From: Ardenticatenaceae bacterium | Lineage (GTDB): Bacteria > Chloroflexota > Anaerolineae > Promineifilales > Promineifilaceae | Length of the DNA: 17,580 nucleotides | Assembly (NCBI GenBank): GCA_020634215.1 | Contig: JACKCD010000080.1 | Coordinates: forward strand, 1 to 17,580 | Direction: 5' to 3' | Shown here: positions 7,218 to 15,561 of the stretch, piece by piece | Layout: each line of letters opens with the position of its first letter | How positions within the stretch are numbered: position 1 is the stretch's first letter | Notes under the pieces: model-generated | The model's database searches: none | What the model was told of the DNA's origin: nothing | The model's input: the letters and a program-made list of their open reading frames with translations, nothing else | Program-made: the position numbers and the translations under genes

Positions 7218-10200
7218 CTACCCGTTGTCGTTAATAATGACCAGCAGTGGATCGCGGTCGGAGACGCGCAGGGGGAACTGTCGGCGGGTCGGCCAGGGGT
7301 AATGGCATCAATCGGCAAAGTGTTGGTCACCTGCGCCAGCCGCGCAAACAGTCCGCCCTGAGAGCAAAATGTGTCTAGTGATTGGGTGAGCCTTCAAAAT
7401 GTATGTATAGGGCAATGCCGTTGGTCAGCAAAAATCTATAGGCGTGGCGCAGCTCGCCGCTTGCAGCGTTTCGATGGGGGCGTGGCGTAAAACGAGTTCT
7501 AAATCCCATTACCACAAACCCCTGCTTCTGGATTTTCCTGCCCGCACCTGCTCCAGCACCGAAGCCACCCACGCCGCCTGCGTTGTCCGCAGCGGCTCCG
7601 TCGCCGCCTCCCGCCGACAGCGAGGTGAAATGGTTGTTGATCGTGAAAAGCCACTGCCCGTGGCGTTAAAAAGTCAATTCCAGCAGCAGCGGTGGGGCGC
7701 CGAGTGAGCCATCGGGCATGTGGGGAAGTTGGCAACCTGACCCACTGCTGCCTGGTCGCTGCGCACCAAGTAAGCCACGTCAATCCCCGCGAATCTCGCC
7801 TTCGATGAGGTGTAGGGCTGATAGGCAAAGGACAAGCTGCTCCCCAAGGCCACCAATTGCTCCAAATGCCAATATGTTTCACCTCCTGCAAGCTAATGAC
7901 CGTGGCGCACCAGCGCCACAATCGCCTCGGCCAGCTTGTTGCTTCTGGTCGTATTGGCTGCGGTAGGACGCGGCGGGCTTGAAGGATGGGGATCGGTGGT
8001 TGTCAAAGAGGTTTTCGACGTTGAACGTGGCGATGGCAAGCTGGCTGGTGACAGGCAGGTTGGGCAACGGCCGTTCCGCAACCCCAACGCGGCGGCAGCA
8101 GCGGCTCAATTCCTTGTGCTCGCCCAAAGGTAAACGCTGAAGTAGCCAAACAGTTGGCTCACCATGTCCCCTTTTTTCACCGGCATAAAGCAGTTGCGGT
8201 TGGTCTTCGTGCACCACCGTCGAGCCATCGTCCACAAAAATGACAAAACCCACGTCATTGGTGCGGCGCACCGTCTCCACCCCCACCGTCTGGCGGACGA
8301 GGGCATATTCGCCAAAGCGGGTGGTGGGGGCAATGACAACGGCCGTTTTTCCACCGGCCACCAGCATCCCTCCAACGCCTCCTTGTAAATTGCCGCCCGG
8401 TTGGGTCAGCTGGGGTCAGGTATTACAAAATCGGGCAAACCGTTGTTGCTACTCAGAACGGCAATATTTTCGGCGGCGGCATCAAGCGTCGTCTGCTGCG
8501 CCAATTCACGCACCTTGCCCGTCACCTGCACTGTGTCCCCTTCGGCCACCGGCGCGTCGGCCAGCACAAACAGCCCGTCAGGAGGTCGCCGCCGGGTCGC
8601 CATCGCCCCCACTTCTTGCATTAAAAAGCCACTGAGGTCGGAAAATCTGGCTGTTACCGACCCCCACCGTCGTCACCTCCGTGTTGCGATAGGGCGACTG
8701 CGTTCCGCTGCCCTGCACCGCCCAAATCGGCACGCCGTCGCCAACAAAGGTTTGGTAGGGTTCGCTGGCGGCGGGGTCGGGCCATTGGTCGGCGGTGGCG
8801 GTGGCAGCTTCGGCTACAACCACATCAGCGGCGGTGATGGTGGCACTGTAGCTGACGCTCACACTGCCGCCGCTGCCCGCCAACTCGGCCACCGTCCAGC
8901 GAATGGTATCGCCGTCGAGCGTGCCGCCGTTGTTGACGGTGCCAACGGCTGCGCCCTGGGGCAAAACGGCCGTTATTGCCACATTCGTCAACGGTGCGTC
9001 GGTGTGGTTGGCGGCCGTCAGCGTGTAGACGATTTCCGCGCCAGGCTGGGCGCTGGGGGAAGAACTCTGGGTCAGCAGCAAGACCGGCGGGAAAATTTCG
9101 GCCAAATCGGCCTGAACACGTGGCTTGAGCTGCCGCTGCCCGCTGTCAATCTCGCTCACCCCCACCACGCGGTACTGCTTGCCCAAATCCATCGTCTCGG
9201 TGGTGGCCTCGGTCAGCTTGTCTACATACACCTCCACAACGCCACCACTATCATCGAGCAAATCTACCTCATAGGAAAAGGTGAACTCTTCGATCCGAAC
9301 GGCCGTTCCCTCCACCACATTCAGCCGCCCCAGCGCCAAAGCATCCTCGGCGTGGGCAGCAGCGGTGGTCAGCGTTGGCTCCGGCAATAGCTCGCCCTCG
9401 GCCTCCTGCTCAATATCGGCCGTGAAATCACGGGGAATGAGTTCCACCGCATCGCGGAAAAGCTCAATTTCGCCCGTCACCCGCAGCCGGTCGCCCAACC
9501 GCACCACCACATCCCGCGCCCCGCCGGGGACAAAAATTTGCACCCCGCCGGTGTCGTCCTGAAGATAAAATTTGGTGCTGGTGGTTCCGGCAAAGTAGCC
9601 GCCGGTATACATCGTCGCCACCCCTTCCACTGTGACCAAGCTGCCCACGGGCAACTGCCGCGCCGGCACGGGGATGGAGCCACCGGCCATTTTTGCAGCA
9701 AGGGCGGGGCAAAGGGTAATCGTTTTCATCGGCGGCGGCAAAGATAATGCCAATTGGGGTGTCAATATAGGTGAGCGGGGCTTGCAGGGTGACGGTGCGA
9801 ACGGCCGTTTCGCCCGCGCCCAGTTCGGCAAGCTGCCAGCTTAAACGGCCGTCTACCAACTCGCCGCCGTCGTCCATCCCCAACACGCGGAAATAATCGC
9901 AATGGCAGGGAGAGGGTGAGGTGCGGCAGAAATCTGGCCGTTTCTCGTTGCTCAACACCAGTCTTATAGGCAATTCCCCTGGCGCCAGCGTGTCCGCGTG
10001 GCTGTGATAAAGCTTTGGTCGGCGGCTTACGTGGCAAGCTGCCGCTGTTTTGCGGCTAGCGCGGCCTGCAATTACGCAAATATCGGTACTGTTGCTCCGT
10101 TGCCTGTTGAAGCCGTTCGCCTGGCCCCCCGGCAGCCGCCCAAGCTCATCCCGGCATCGGCAGCGGCGGGGAGCCTGCCACCACCTTTTCCGGCGCGTCG

Positions 10201-10700
10201 CCCCAGCCAAACAGGTTCGCTGGTCTGGTTATCGGCATCGCGCAGCAGCAGCCCTCCTTGGCAAAGAGGGCAGGGCAACACGGCACCAGCCGCCGCCCCG
10301 CCGTCTTCGCCTTCATGCAGCACCACAGCAACAATGGCCGCGCCTCGGCAACAGACTCTCCCTTCCCAACGGTAAACCGGTTCGGGTTGCGGTGGTCGGG
10401 GGTTAGCTGGTACCACAGCGACCAATCATTAAATCCACCGGCTCACTGCCGCCGTTATATAGTTCAACAATTCGTAGTTGTTGTTGCCTGCAATGCCAGC
10501 CAGCACTTCGCTAATGCGCGAACGCCAGCAGGAACCTCGACACTAGGGGCTAACTCTGGTTCGAGGTTGGTCGTTAGCCGCTTCTGGAAGAACGGGTGTG
10601 TCGGGTGTGGGCGGAATTAATGTTGGGGTCGGGTCGGCTTGTAGCGGCAGCCAGCCAACAGCCAAACAAGAATAATCAATGCAAAAGCGGCTTTTTTCAT
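7218..10700 (-). pseudogene. secreted multidomain nuclease lipoprotein (lamin-tail, OB-fold, DUF11, EEP nuclease), frameshifted
   Basis: Fragments in all three minus frames join into one protein of about 1,100-1,160 residues. ATG at 10700 starts MKKAAFALIILVWLLAGC, a lipoprotein signal with lipobox LAGC. Next come a Pro/Thr linker, a lamin-tail segment with YELVELYNGGSEPVDL (about 10435-10485), and an OB-fold-like part with TKFYLQDDTGGVQIFV (about 9530-9590). A DUF11 repeat follows (about 8700-9090, PGAEIVYTLTAANHTDAPLTNVAI), then an ExeM/NucH-like segment (SPYRNTEVTTVGV, DGLFVLADAP). The endonuclease/exonuclease/phosphatase domain has IATFNVENLFD (about 8000-8035), LQEV (about 7880-7890), a DLNSFYATPP motif recoverable by removing one G (about 7485-7510), and SDRDPLLVI near the stop at 7218. 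Many single-base frame changes interrupt it, while 8578-9830 is one clean frame. An intact gene would encode a cell-surface DNase, perhaps for phosphate or nucleotide scavenging. Confidence 0.78.
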
Positions 10701-10744
10701 CAGTTTCACCATAAGTTCCAAAGTTTGTCACGTTTCTGTTCCTG

Positions 10745-10753
10745 ATTATACCA
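10745..10753 (-). promoter_or_regulatory. extended -10 promoter for the nuclease lipoprotein gene
   Basis: On the minus strand these bases read TGGTATAAT, a perfect TATAAT with the TGn extension. The start codon lies at 10700, giving an expected leader of about 38 bases. The hexamer 17 bases upstream (AAGGTT) is a poor -35, which is tolerated when the -10 is extended. Confidence 0.55.
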
Positions 10754-10827
10754 CTTGCGCTTAACCAAACCTTTACCAAACGTTAGTCAGGTTGTTAATC
10801 AAAATCGGCGATTGGGGCACAGGCCAT

Positions 10828-10854
10828 TTGTCACCCAACTTGCCGTGCTATATC
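10828..10854 (+). promoter_or_regulatory. possible promoter of the sugar ABC operon
   Basis: TTGTCA at 10828-10833 and TATATC at 10849-10854 resemble -35 and -10 boxes. A TGC precedes the -10, giving an extended form. The 15-base spacing is short. Transcription would start near 10861, right at the 20-bp dyad that follows. Confidence 0.35.
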
Positions 10855-10862
10855 GAGGCTGT

Positions 10863-10882
10863 CCGTTGCCATTATGCAACGG
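10863..10882. promoter_or_regulatory. candidate operator: dyad CCGTTGC-N6-GCAACGG
   Basis: CCGTTGC at 10863-10869 and its exact reverse complement GCAACGG at 10876-10882 are separated by CATTAT. The site covers about +2 to +21 relative to the predicted transcription start and lies 47 bases before the permease 1 start codon. This is where a repressor of LacI or GntR type would block a carbohydrate operon. No such regulator gene is in the window, so the role is inferred from position and symmetry only. Confidence 0.45.
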
Positions 10883-10929
10883 TAAGTTTGAAGAGAGTTT
10901 GCCTGTATCACAACCATTAAAGAGGAGGA

Positions 10930-12589
10930 ATGGCTATAACCGACAATTCTGGCGGCCAAGAAATTCACGTTGGCCGAGCAAGAGCCTGATTTTTCTCTGG
11001 TTTGGCGCGGCTGCCACTGGGCGCGAAAATCTGACCGCTTATCTTTTTTCTTGCCCGGCTGCTATCCTCATTTTACATTTGGTATTTTCCCCATTTTCTA
11101 TGCCTCGTATGTTAGCCTTTACTGCTGGCGTATCCGTCAAAAATGGCTATCTTGGGTTAAAAAATTATATTGATGCTATGGGGGACGTAGCCTATGTCTT
11201 TTTTGGCCTCATCAATAGCACTTTGGCAGTAGGTATTAACACTATCGTTCGCACTTGCGCGAGGCCAAGGAGCGAAATCCTGATCTCTCTCCCCCCTCCT
11301 TAATCTGGGTGCCGTGCCATTGTCGCGGGTTGGCACTTATTTTGCTTCGCTTTATTACTTTTTTTACACAGGAGCAAGCCATTGCAGCCGGTGAGGCTCG
11401 GATTCTGGGCAGCGTTCCGCTAGGGATTGTGGCACTGGCAGTTGGGTGGGCAGCATCCAGGGCAAATTAGCCAGTGGCGCGGCGTGCCACTGGGAGAAGT
11501 CCGTTTGCGATCATCCCCAACTTTTTACAGCCGAACACCATTGTTCTTACCATTGGCGGGATTTCTTCGCCTATATTTCGCCCTGACCACCCTCCTTTTT
11601 CAACAGCCCCGGCTTGACTGTGCACTTCATCAAATCCGCGTCGTCGTCACCGGGCTAATTGCCTTAGTCGTAGCTTACTTCATTTGAATCGGAAGCATGC
11701 GGCAGTTTGACACCAAAATGGTCGGTGGCGTTCTAGCTGCTGCCATATCTTTAGTTGGTGCTTTGGTATCTACCCCATCTCCATTTTAATTTCCATTACA
11801 CTGCAGGTGCCGACCTAACTTTATCTCCTTCGCCGTCACTGTCTTCTACCTGTGGTGCTGTGCCCATCCAGTTAGCCATTGCCCTCGTACTCGCCTACCT
11901 GCTCTTCCACATCTGAAAGGACGGGCCTTCTTCCGTTATCTTCTTTGTCCCCTACATCGCCCCCACTGTCGCCGGAGCGGCCGTTTTCCAAGTCCTCTTT
12001 AGCCTACGCGAAACCAGCCTCACAACAAATTCATGCAGTTCATCACCCCCAACCCTGATGCATAGCTACGTTGGCTCAGAAAGAGCCAGGCTCCGTCATC
12101 GCCACCCTTGGTCAAGGTTTTGGTTTTGAATCCGCTGCCAACTGGGAATTCTACCTCAGCCTCGCCCTCTCTCTTTGTCGCCGTCATCATCTTCAGCATT
12201 TGGCGTTTCGTTGGCTATGACACCGCTATCTTTCTCGCTGGCCAGGGCGGCATCCCGCGCTCACTTTTATGAAGCAGCCCGAAATTGACGGGGCCAATCG
12301 CTGGCATCTCTTCCGCCACGTCACGCTACCGCTGCTTTCCCCACAACCTTTTTTCCTATCGGTTATCTCTGTTCTGGGTACTTCAAAGCATTTAACACCA
12401 TTTGGGTCATGCGTGACAGTGCTGCCTTGGGGAACCGTTGATACTGCCAGCATCTACTTTTTGAACTTTCCAGCGCGAAAAGCTCGCTTTGGCTACGCTG
12501 CTTCCGGCGGGCAATGGTTCTCGCCGTCATGCTCACCCTGACCATTATTCAAAAAATCGCATTGCCGAACGGAGAGTGTTCTATGGCTA
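10930..12589 (+). pseudogene. carbohydrate ABC transporter permease 1 (MalF/UgpA-like), frameshifted
   Basis: The start ATG at 10930 follows a strong SD (AGAGGAGGA) and reads MAITDNSGGQEIHVG before the first frame change. Pieces in three frames then rebuild a typical first permease. They include ENLTAYLF, AAILIL, FGIFPIFYASYVSLY and NGYLGLKNYIDAMGDVAY; then VPYIAPTVAGAAVFQVLFSLRE (about 11950-12015), SIWRFVGYDTAIFLAG (about 12196-12240) and the ATPase-contact loop EIDGANRWHLFRHVTLPLLSP (about 12283-12345). The tail is MVLAVMLTLTIIQ. The last break is at 12548-12553, where a run of six A needs to be five. With that fixed the frame ends ERRVFYG and stops in the ATGGCTAA that also starts permease 2. 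The region around 11250-11900 is the most scrambled and I could not rebuild it with confidence. Length, about 550 codons, fits MalF-like proteins with extra loops. Confidence 0.75.
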
Positions 12590-13683
12590 ACCAATCTGTT
12601 AAACACGAAAAAAGCCAGAGCCGTATTGACATTACCCGGATCCTCATGTATGTCGCCCTCATCGGCTATGCGTTCATTTCCATTTTGCCGCTCTACTACA
12701 TGTTCAGCACCTCCATCATGACATTGAGCGAGGCCAACGCCGGGCTGTGGTGGCCGCGTAAACTCGATTTCCAATATGATATTACCCCCTGTATCCTGCT
12801 TACCACCGACACCTTCATCAACGAAAATGGGGATACCGTCACCGAAACTCGCCTGATTAGCGATGTTTCCGCCGAAGCAGCCTCGGAACAACAATACGGG
12901 CTGCGATCCGAGGAAGCACGCGCCGCCAGCATTATGAACCGCAGCGAAATCCTGCGTATCCCCTTCTTCACCAACTACTGCGCCGCGTGGGAAGATGCCA
13001 AGCTGGGCACCTACATCTGGAATACCATTCGCATTGTTGCCATCACGCTCGTCGGCGTCATTATTTTTTGCACAATGGCAGCCTATGCCTTTGCCCGCAT
13101 GGATTTCCCCGGCAAAGATCTGATGTTTGGCATTATGCTTGCCACCATCATGGTGCCAGAAATGGTGCAGCAGTTGCCCAATTTCTTGTTGGTCAACGAA
13201 ATTGGCAACTTTTTTGGCAGCGAAGGGCTGGGGCTGTGTGGCGAAATCAAAAACTGCTGGATTAACAACTGGCCTGCACTCACCATTCCTTTTATGGCAA
13301 CACCCATTGCCATCTTCCTGCTGCGGCAGCATTTTGCCACCATTCCTATGGAACTGTGGGATGCAGCGCGGATGGATGGTGCCGGCCACTTGCGTTTTTT
13401 GATCCAGGTCGTGGTGCCGCTTTCAAAGTCAGCATTGTTTGTTGTCATTTTGCTTGACTTTATCGGTGCCTGGAATGCTTTAGCTTGGCCCATTCTTGTG
13501 ACCAGTGGCGATACTTGGCGTCCTATATCATACGGCTTGCAGTCGTTCATTCGCGAAGAAGGCAATTTTGCCCATTTGCGAATGGCGGGTTCAATGATTA
13601 CAACCTTACCGCTTTTGATTCTTTATGCTTTTACGCAACGATCTTTTGTCGAGGGAATCAATACAAGCGGGTTAAAAGGGTAA
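12583..13683 (+). CDS. carbohydrate ABC transporter permease 2 (MalG/UgpE-like)
   Basis: This 366-residue inner-membrane permease is of the BPD_transp_1 (CUT1) family. The first transmembrane helix (about residues 20-42) is followed by an unusually long extracytoplasmic segment of about 100 residues. The remaining helices surround the conserved EAA loop ELWDAARMDGAGHLRF (about 257-272), which docks on the ATPase. The frame is open further upstream to 12514, but those codons are the end of permease 1 read through a one-base shift. ATG 12583 has GGAGAG at 12571-12576 as SD, and overlaps the stop of permease 1 in ATGGCTAA, so the two are translationally coupled. It pairs with permease 1 and the lipoprotein receptor downstream. 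The ATPase is not in the window, and many such systems share one encoded elsewhere. The sugar is unknown. Confidence 0.88.
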   Translation: MANQSVKHEKSQSRIDITRILMYVALIGYAFISILPLYYMFSTSIMTLSEANAGLWWPRKLDFQYDITPCILLTTDTFINENGDTVTETRLISDVSAEAASEQQYGLRSEEARAASIMNRSEILRIPFFTNYCAAWEDAKLGTYIWNTIRIVAITLVGVIIFCTMAAYAFARMDFPGKDLMFGIMLATIMVPEMVQQLPNFLLVNEIGNFFGSEGLGLCGEIKNCWINNWPALTIPFMATPIAIFLLRQHFATIPMELWDAARMDGAGHLRFLIQVVVPLSKSALFVVILLDFIGAWNALAWPILVTSGDTWRPISYGLQSFIREEGNFAHLRMAGSMITTLPLLILYAFTQRSFVEGINTSGLKG

Positions 13684-13721
13684 GTTAAGGAGGTGATGCT
13701 TACTTATACTAGTGAGCAAAG

Positions 13722-13751
13722 TTGTTGCTTAACCCTTGTTTTTTGTACAAT
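13722..13751 (+). promoter_or_regulatory. possible internal promoter for the binding protein gene
   Basis: TTGTTG at 13722-13727 and TACAAT at 13746-13751 are spaced by 18 bases. The gap between permease 2 and the receptor is 137 bases, long for an operon interior. Receptors of these systems are often made in excess of the permeases, so a separate promoter is plausible. A 9-base direct repeat TAGTGAGCA flanks the site (13710-13718 and 13759-13767) and could be a regulator site. Confidence 0.4.
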
Positions 13752-13820
13752 TCATCTTTAGTGAGCAGTGACGGGTTGTCCGTCTATGCAAATTTACCAT
13801 TCTCTGGAGGAGAATAAAAA

Positions 13821-15473
13821 ATGTTGAAACCCAAGTTTATTGTTTTGTTCACCATCTTCGCCCTCATCTTGGCCGCTTGTGCCAACACGGCTGAGTTGGA
13901 ACAGGCTGTACAACAAGCTGAAGCGCAAGCAGCCAATGTGCAAGCAACGGCCGAAGCAATGGCGGCTGAAGCCGGTATTGATGTAGAGGCGGCTAAGGCT
14001 ACGGCTGAAGCTGCTGCTATGCAAGCACAAGAATTGGCCCAGGAAGCTGCCCAGAGTGAAGAAGCACAGGCTGCTTTGGCCGCCGCACAAGAGCAGTTGG
14101 CCGCAGCACAGGCTGCCGCAGAAGAAGCTGCTGCCCGCGCCGATGCCGCAGAAGAAGCTGCCTCTATGGTCGCTGTTGACTATGACACTGCTATCTACGG
14201 CGTCATTGATGATGTGGATCTGACCGGAGCCAATGTGGTGTTCTGGCATCAGCACAGCGGTGGTCGGGAAGAAGAGTTGATGGCAATGGTAGATGAGTTC
14301 AATGCCAGCAACGAATGGGGCATCACCGTTGAGGCACGTAATGAAGGTGGTTATGGCGACATCTATGACAAGATGATTGCTGGCTTGACCACCGGGGAAC
14401 TGCCGGGTCTGGTTGTTGCTTACCAGAATCAGGCTGCTGCCTATGAGGTTGCTGATGGTTTGGTTAGCCTGGAACCGTATATCAACCATCCCACGTATGG
14501 TTTGAGCGCAGACGAGCAGGCAGATTTCTTCAAGGCGTTTGTTGATGCTGATAAGCTGCCGCAGTTTGGTGGCAAGGCTTATGGCTTCCCGCCCAATCGT
14601 TCAATGGAGTTGATGTACTACAATGCTGAATGGCTGGCTGAACTGCGTGCCGCTGGTGCCGTTAGCTTTGATGGCCCCCCGCAGGATCCGGATCAGTTTG
14701 CTGAAGCTGTTTGTGCCGCATCGCAAAATGCGTTTAGCAAGAACAGTTCTGGCACAACCATTGGGTACGAAGTTCGTACTGATGCGTCTAATGTTGCATC
14801 TATGGCTTTTGCCACGGGTGGCGACATTTACGATTACGACAACAACCAGTTCACCTACAGCCAGAAGGGTTTGGCCGACTATATGACGATGATGGCAAAA
14901 CTGTTGGCTGATGGCTGCGCCAGCGAAATTGCCGAAAACTTTGGCGACCAAACGGACTTTGGCAATGGCAAGGTTCTGTTCACCATGGGATCATCTTCTG
15001 GTCTGCCGTTCTACCAATCGGCAGTAAACGATGGCGAAGCGGGTGGGTTTGAATGGTCTGTGGCTGCTATCCCCTATACCACGCCAAATCCGGTGATGAA
15101 CGTCTATGGGGCAAGCGTTAGCATTCCGAAGACTGACGCACAAACGCAGTTAGCAGCCTGGCTGTTTGTTCGCTACTATACCTCGGCTGATCTTCAGGCA
15201 CGTTGGGCACGGGCGAGCAACTACTTCCCGGTTCGTGAAAGTGTGGCTAATGGTTTAAGCGATTACTTTGCTGAAAATCCTGCTTACCAGACTGCGTTTG
15301 AAATGCTGCGTTACACCAAGACTGAACCTGGTGTGGCCGGCTATGATCCAATCCGCGATGCTGCCCAAGAAGCGTTTATTCGGGTGCTGAATGGTGAGGA
15401 TGCCAACACGGTTTTGGCAGATCTTGATGCAACGGCTAATCAACTGTTGGCTGAATCGGCTCCGTCTAACTAA
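13821..15473 (+). CDS. carbohydrate ABC transporter substrate-binding lipoprotein with coiled-coil spacer
   Basis: This 550-residue family 1 extracellular solute-binding protein has a lipoprotein signal of about 19 residues, with lipobox LAAC placing the lipidated cysteine at residue 20. Residues about 24-118 are almost only Ala, Glu and Gln with few breaks (for example AQAALAAAQEQLAAAQAAAEEAAARADAAEEAA), the profile of a long alpha-helical coiled coil. The binding domain starts near 135 with NVVFWHQHSGG, and contains EARNEGGYGDIYDKMIAGL, GKAYGFPPNRSMELMYYNAEWL and later NPVMNVYGASVSIPKT, as in UgpB-like receptors. A strong SD (TGGAGGAG) lies about 10 bases before the ATG. Usual receptors of this type are about 420-450 residues, and the excess is the coiled coil. 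A strong terminator follows. The sugar bound cannot be told. Confidence 0.92.
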   Translation: MLKPKFIVLFTIFALILAACANTAELEQAVQQAEAQAANVQATAEAMAAEAGIDVEAAKATAEAAAMQAQELAQEAAQSEEAQAALAAAQEQLAAAQAAAEEAAARADAAEEAASMVAVDYDTAIYGVIDDVDLTGANVVFWHQHSGGREEELMAMVDEFNASNEWGITVEARNEGGYGDIYDKMIAGLTTGELPGLVVAYQNQAAAYEVADGLVSLEPYINHPTYGLSADEQADFFKAFVDADKLPQFGGKAYGFPPNRSMELMYYNAEWLAELRAAGAVSFDGPPQDPDQFAEAVCAASQNAFSKNSSGTTIGYEVRTDASNVASMAFATGGDIYDYDNNQFTYSQKGLADYMTMMAKLLADGCASEIAENFGDQTDFGNGKVLFTMGSSSGLPFYQSAVNDGEAGGFEWSVAAIPYTTPNPVMNVYGASVSIPKTDAQTQLAAWLFVRYYTSADLQARWARASNYFPVRESVANGLSDYFAENPAYQTAFEMLRYTKTEPGVAGYDPIRDAAQEAFIRVLNGEDANTVLADLDATANQLLAESAPSN

Positions 15474-15522
15474 GTTTACAGGATTGGTTTAGCTGTTTAG
15501 GTTAAGCTAGTCTTTACCCACG

Positions 15523-15558
15523 AAAGCCTCAAAGGGGTTCCTTTGGGGCTTTTATTTT
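15523..15558 (+). terminator. rho-independent terminator of the sugar ABC operon
   Basis: AAAGCCTCAAAGG at 15523-15535 pairs with CCTTTGGGGCTTT at 15540-15552 over 13 bp with one G-T pair and a 4-nt loop (GGTT). It is followed by TATTTTG with a T-rich tail. It lies 50 bases past the receptor stop. Its tail ends only a few bases before the next start codon. Confidence 0.85.
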
Positions 15559-15561
15559 GTT

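Larger units (their letters stand above)
10701..10929. other. divergent regulatory region between nuclease and sugar ABC operon
   Basis: This 229-base gap holds promoters for both directions. For the nuclease (minus) an extended -10 is seen. For the sugar operon (plus) there is a weaker promoter with a 20-bp dyad over its predicted start and a strong SD at 10923-10928. No copy of AACGGCCGTT lies here. Confidence 0.5.

Noticed and set aside
6377..7330. A 317-codon open frame on the minus strand rich in Asp-Gly
   Set aside because: It is the antisense of the hexad-repeat gene; the C-ended codons of that gene leave the opposite strand free of stops. Its start lies in the neighbouring nuclease gene, it has no SD and no domain.
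8401..9390. A 329-codon open frame on the plus strand
   Set aside because: It is antisense to the clean DUF11/OB-fold part of the nuclease gene, whose minus-strand reading has clear family motifs. The plus reading is Gly/His/Arg-rich with none.
10755..11303. A 182-codon open frame on the plus strand as a separate small protein
   Set aside because: It begins in the promoter region and then picks up one frame of permease 1. The strong SD and ATG at 10930 mark the real gene start.
12493..13389. A 298-codon open frame on the minus strand
   Set aside because: It is a shadow of the intact sugar permease 2, which has the EAA loop and membrane helices on the plus strand.
13794..14489. A 231-codon open frame on the minus strand, Ser/Cys/Leu-rich
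   Set aside because: It is the reverse of the Ala/Glu coiled-coil stretch of the sugar receptor; GC-biased Ala codons read backwards as Ser/Cys.
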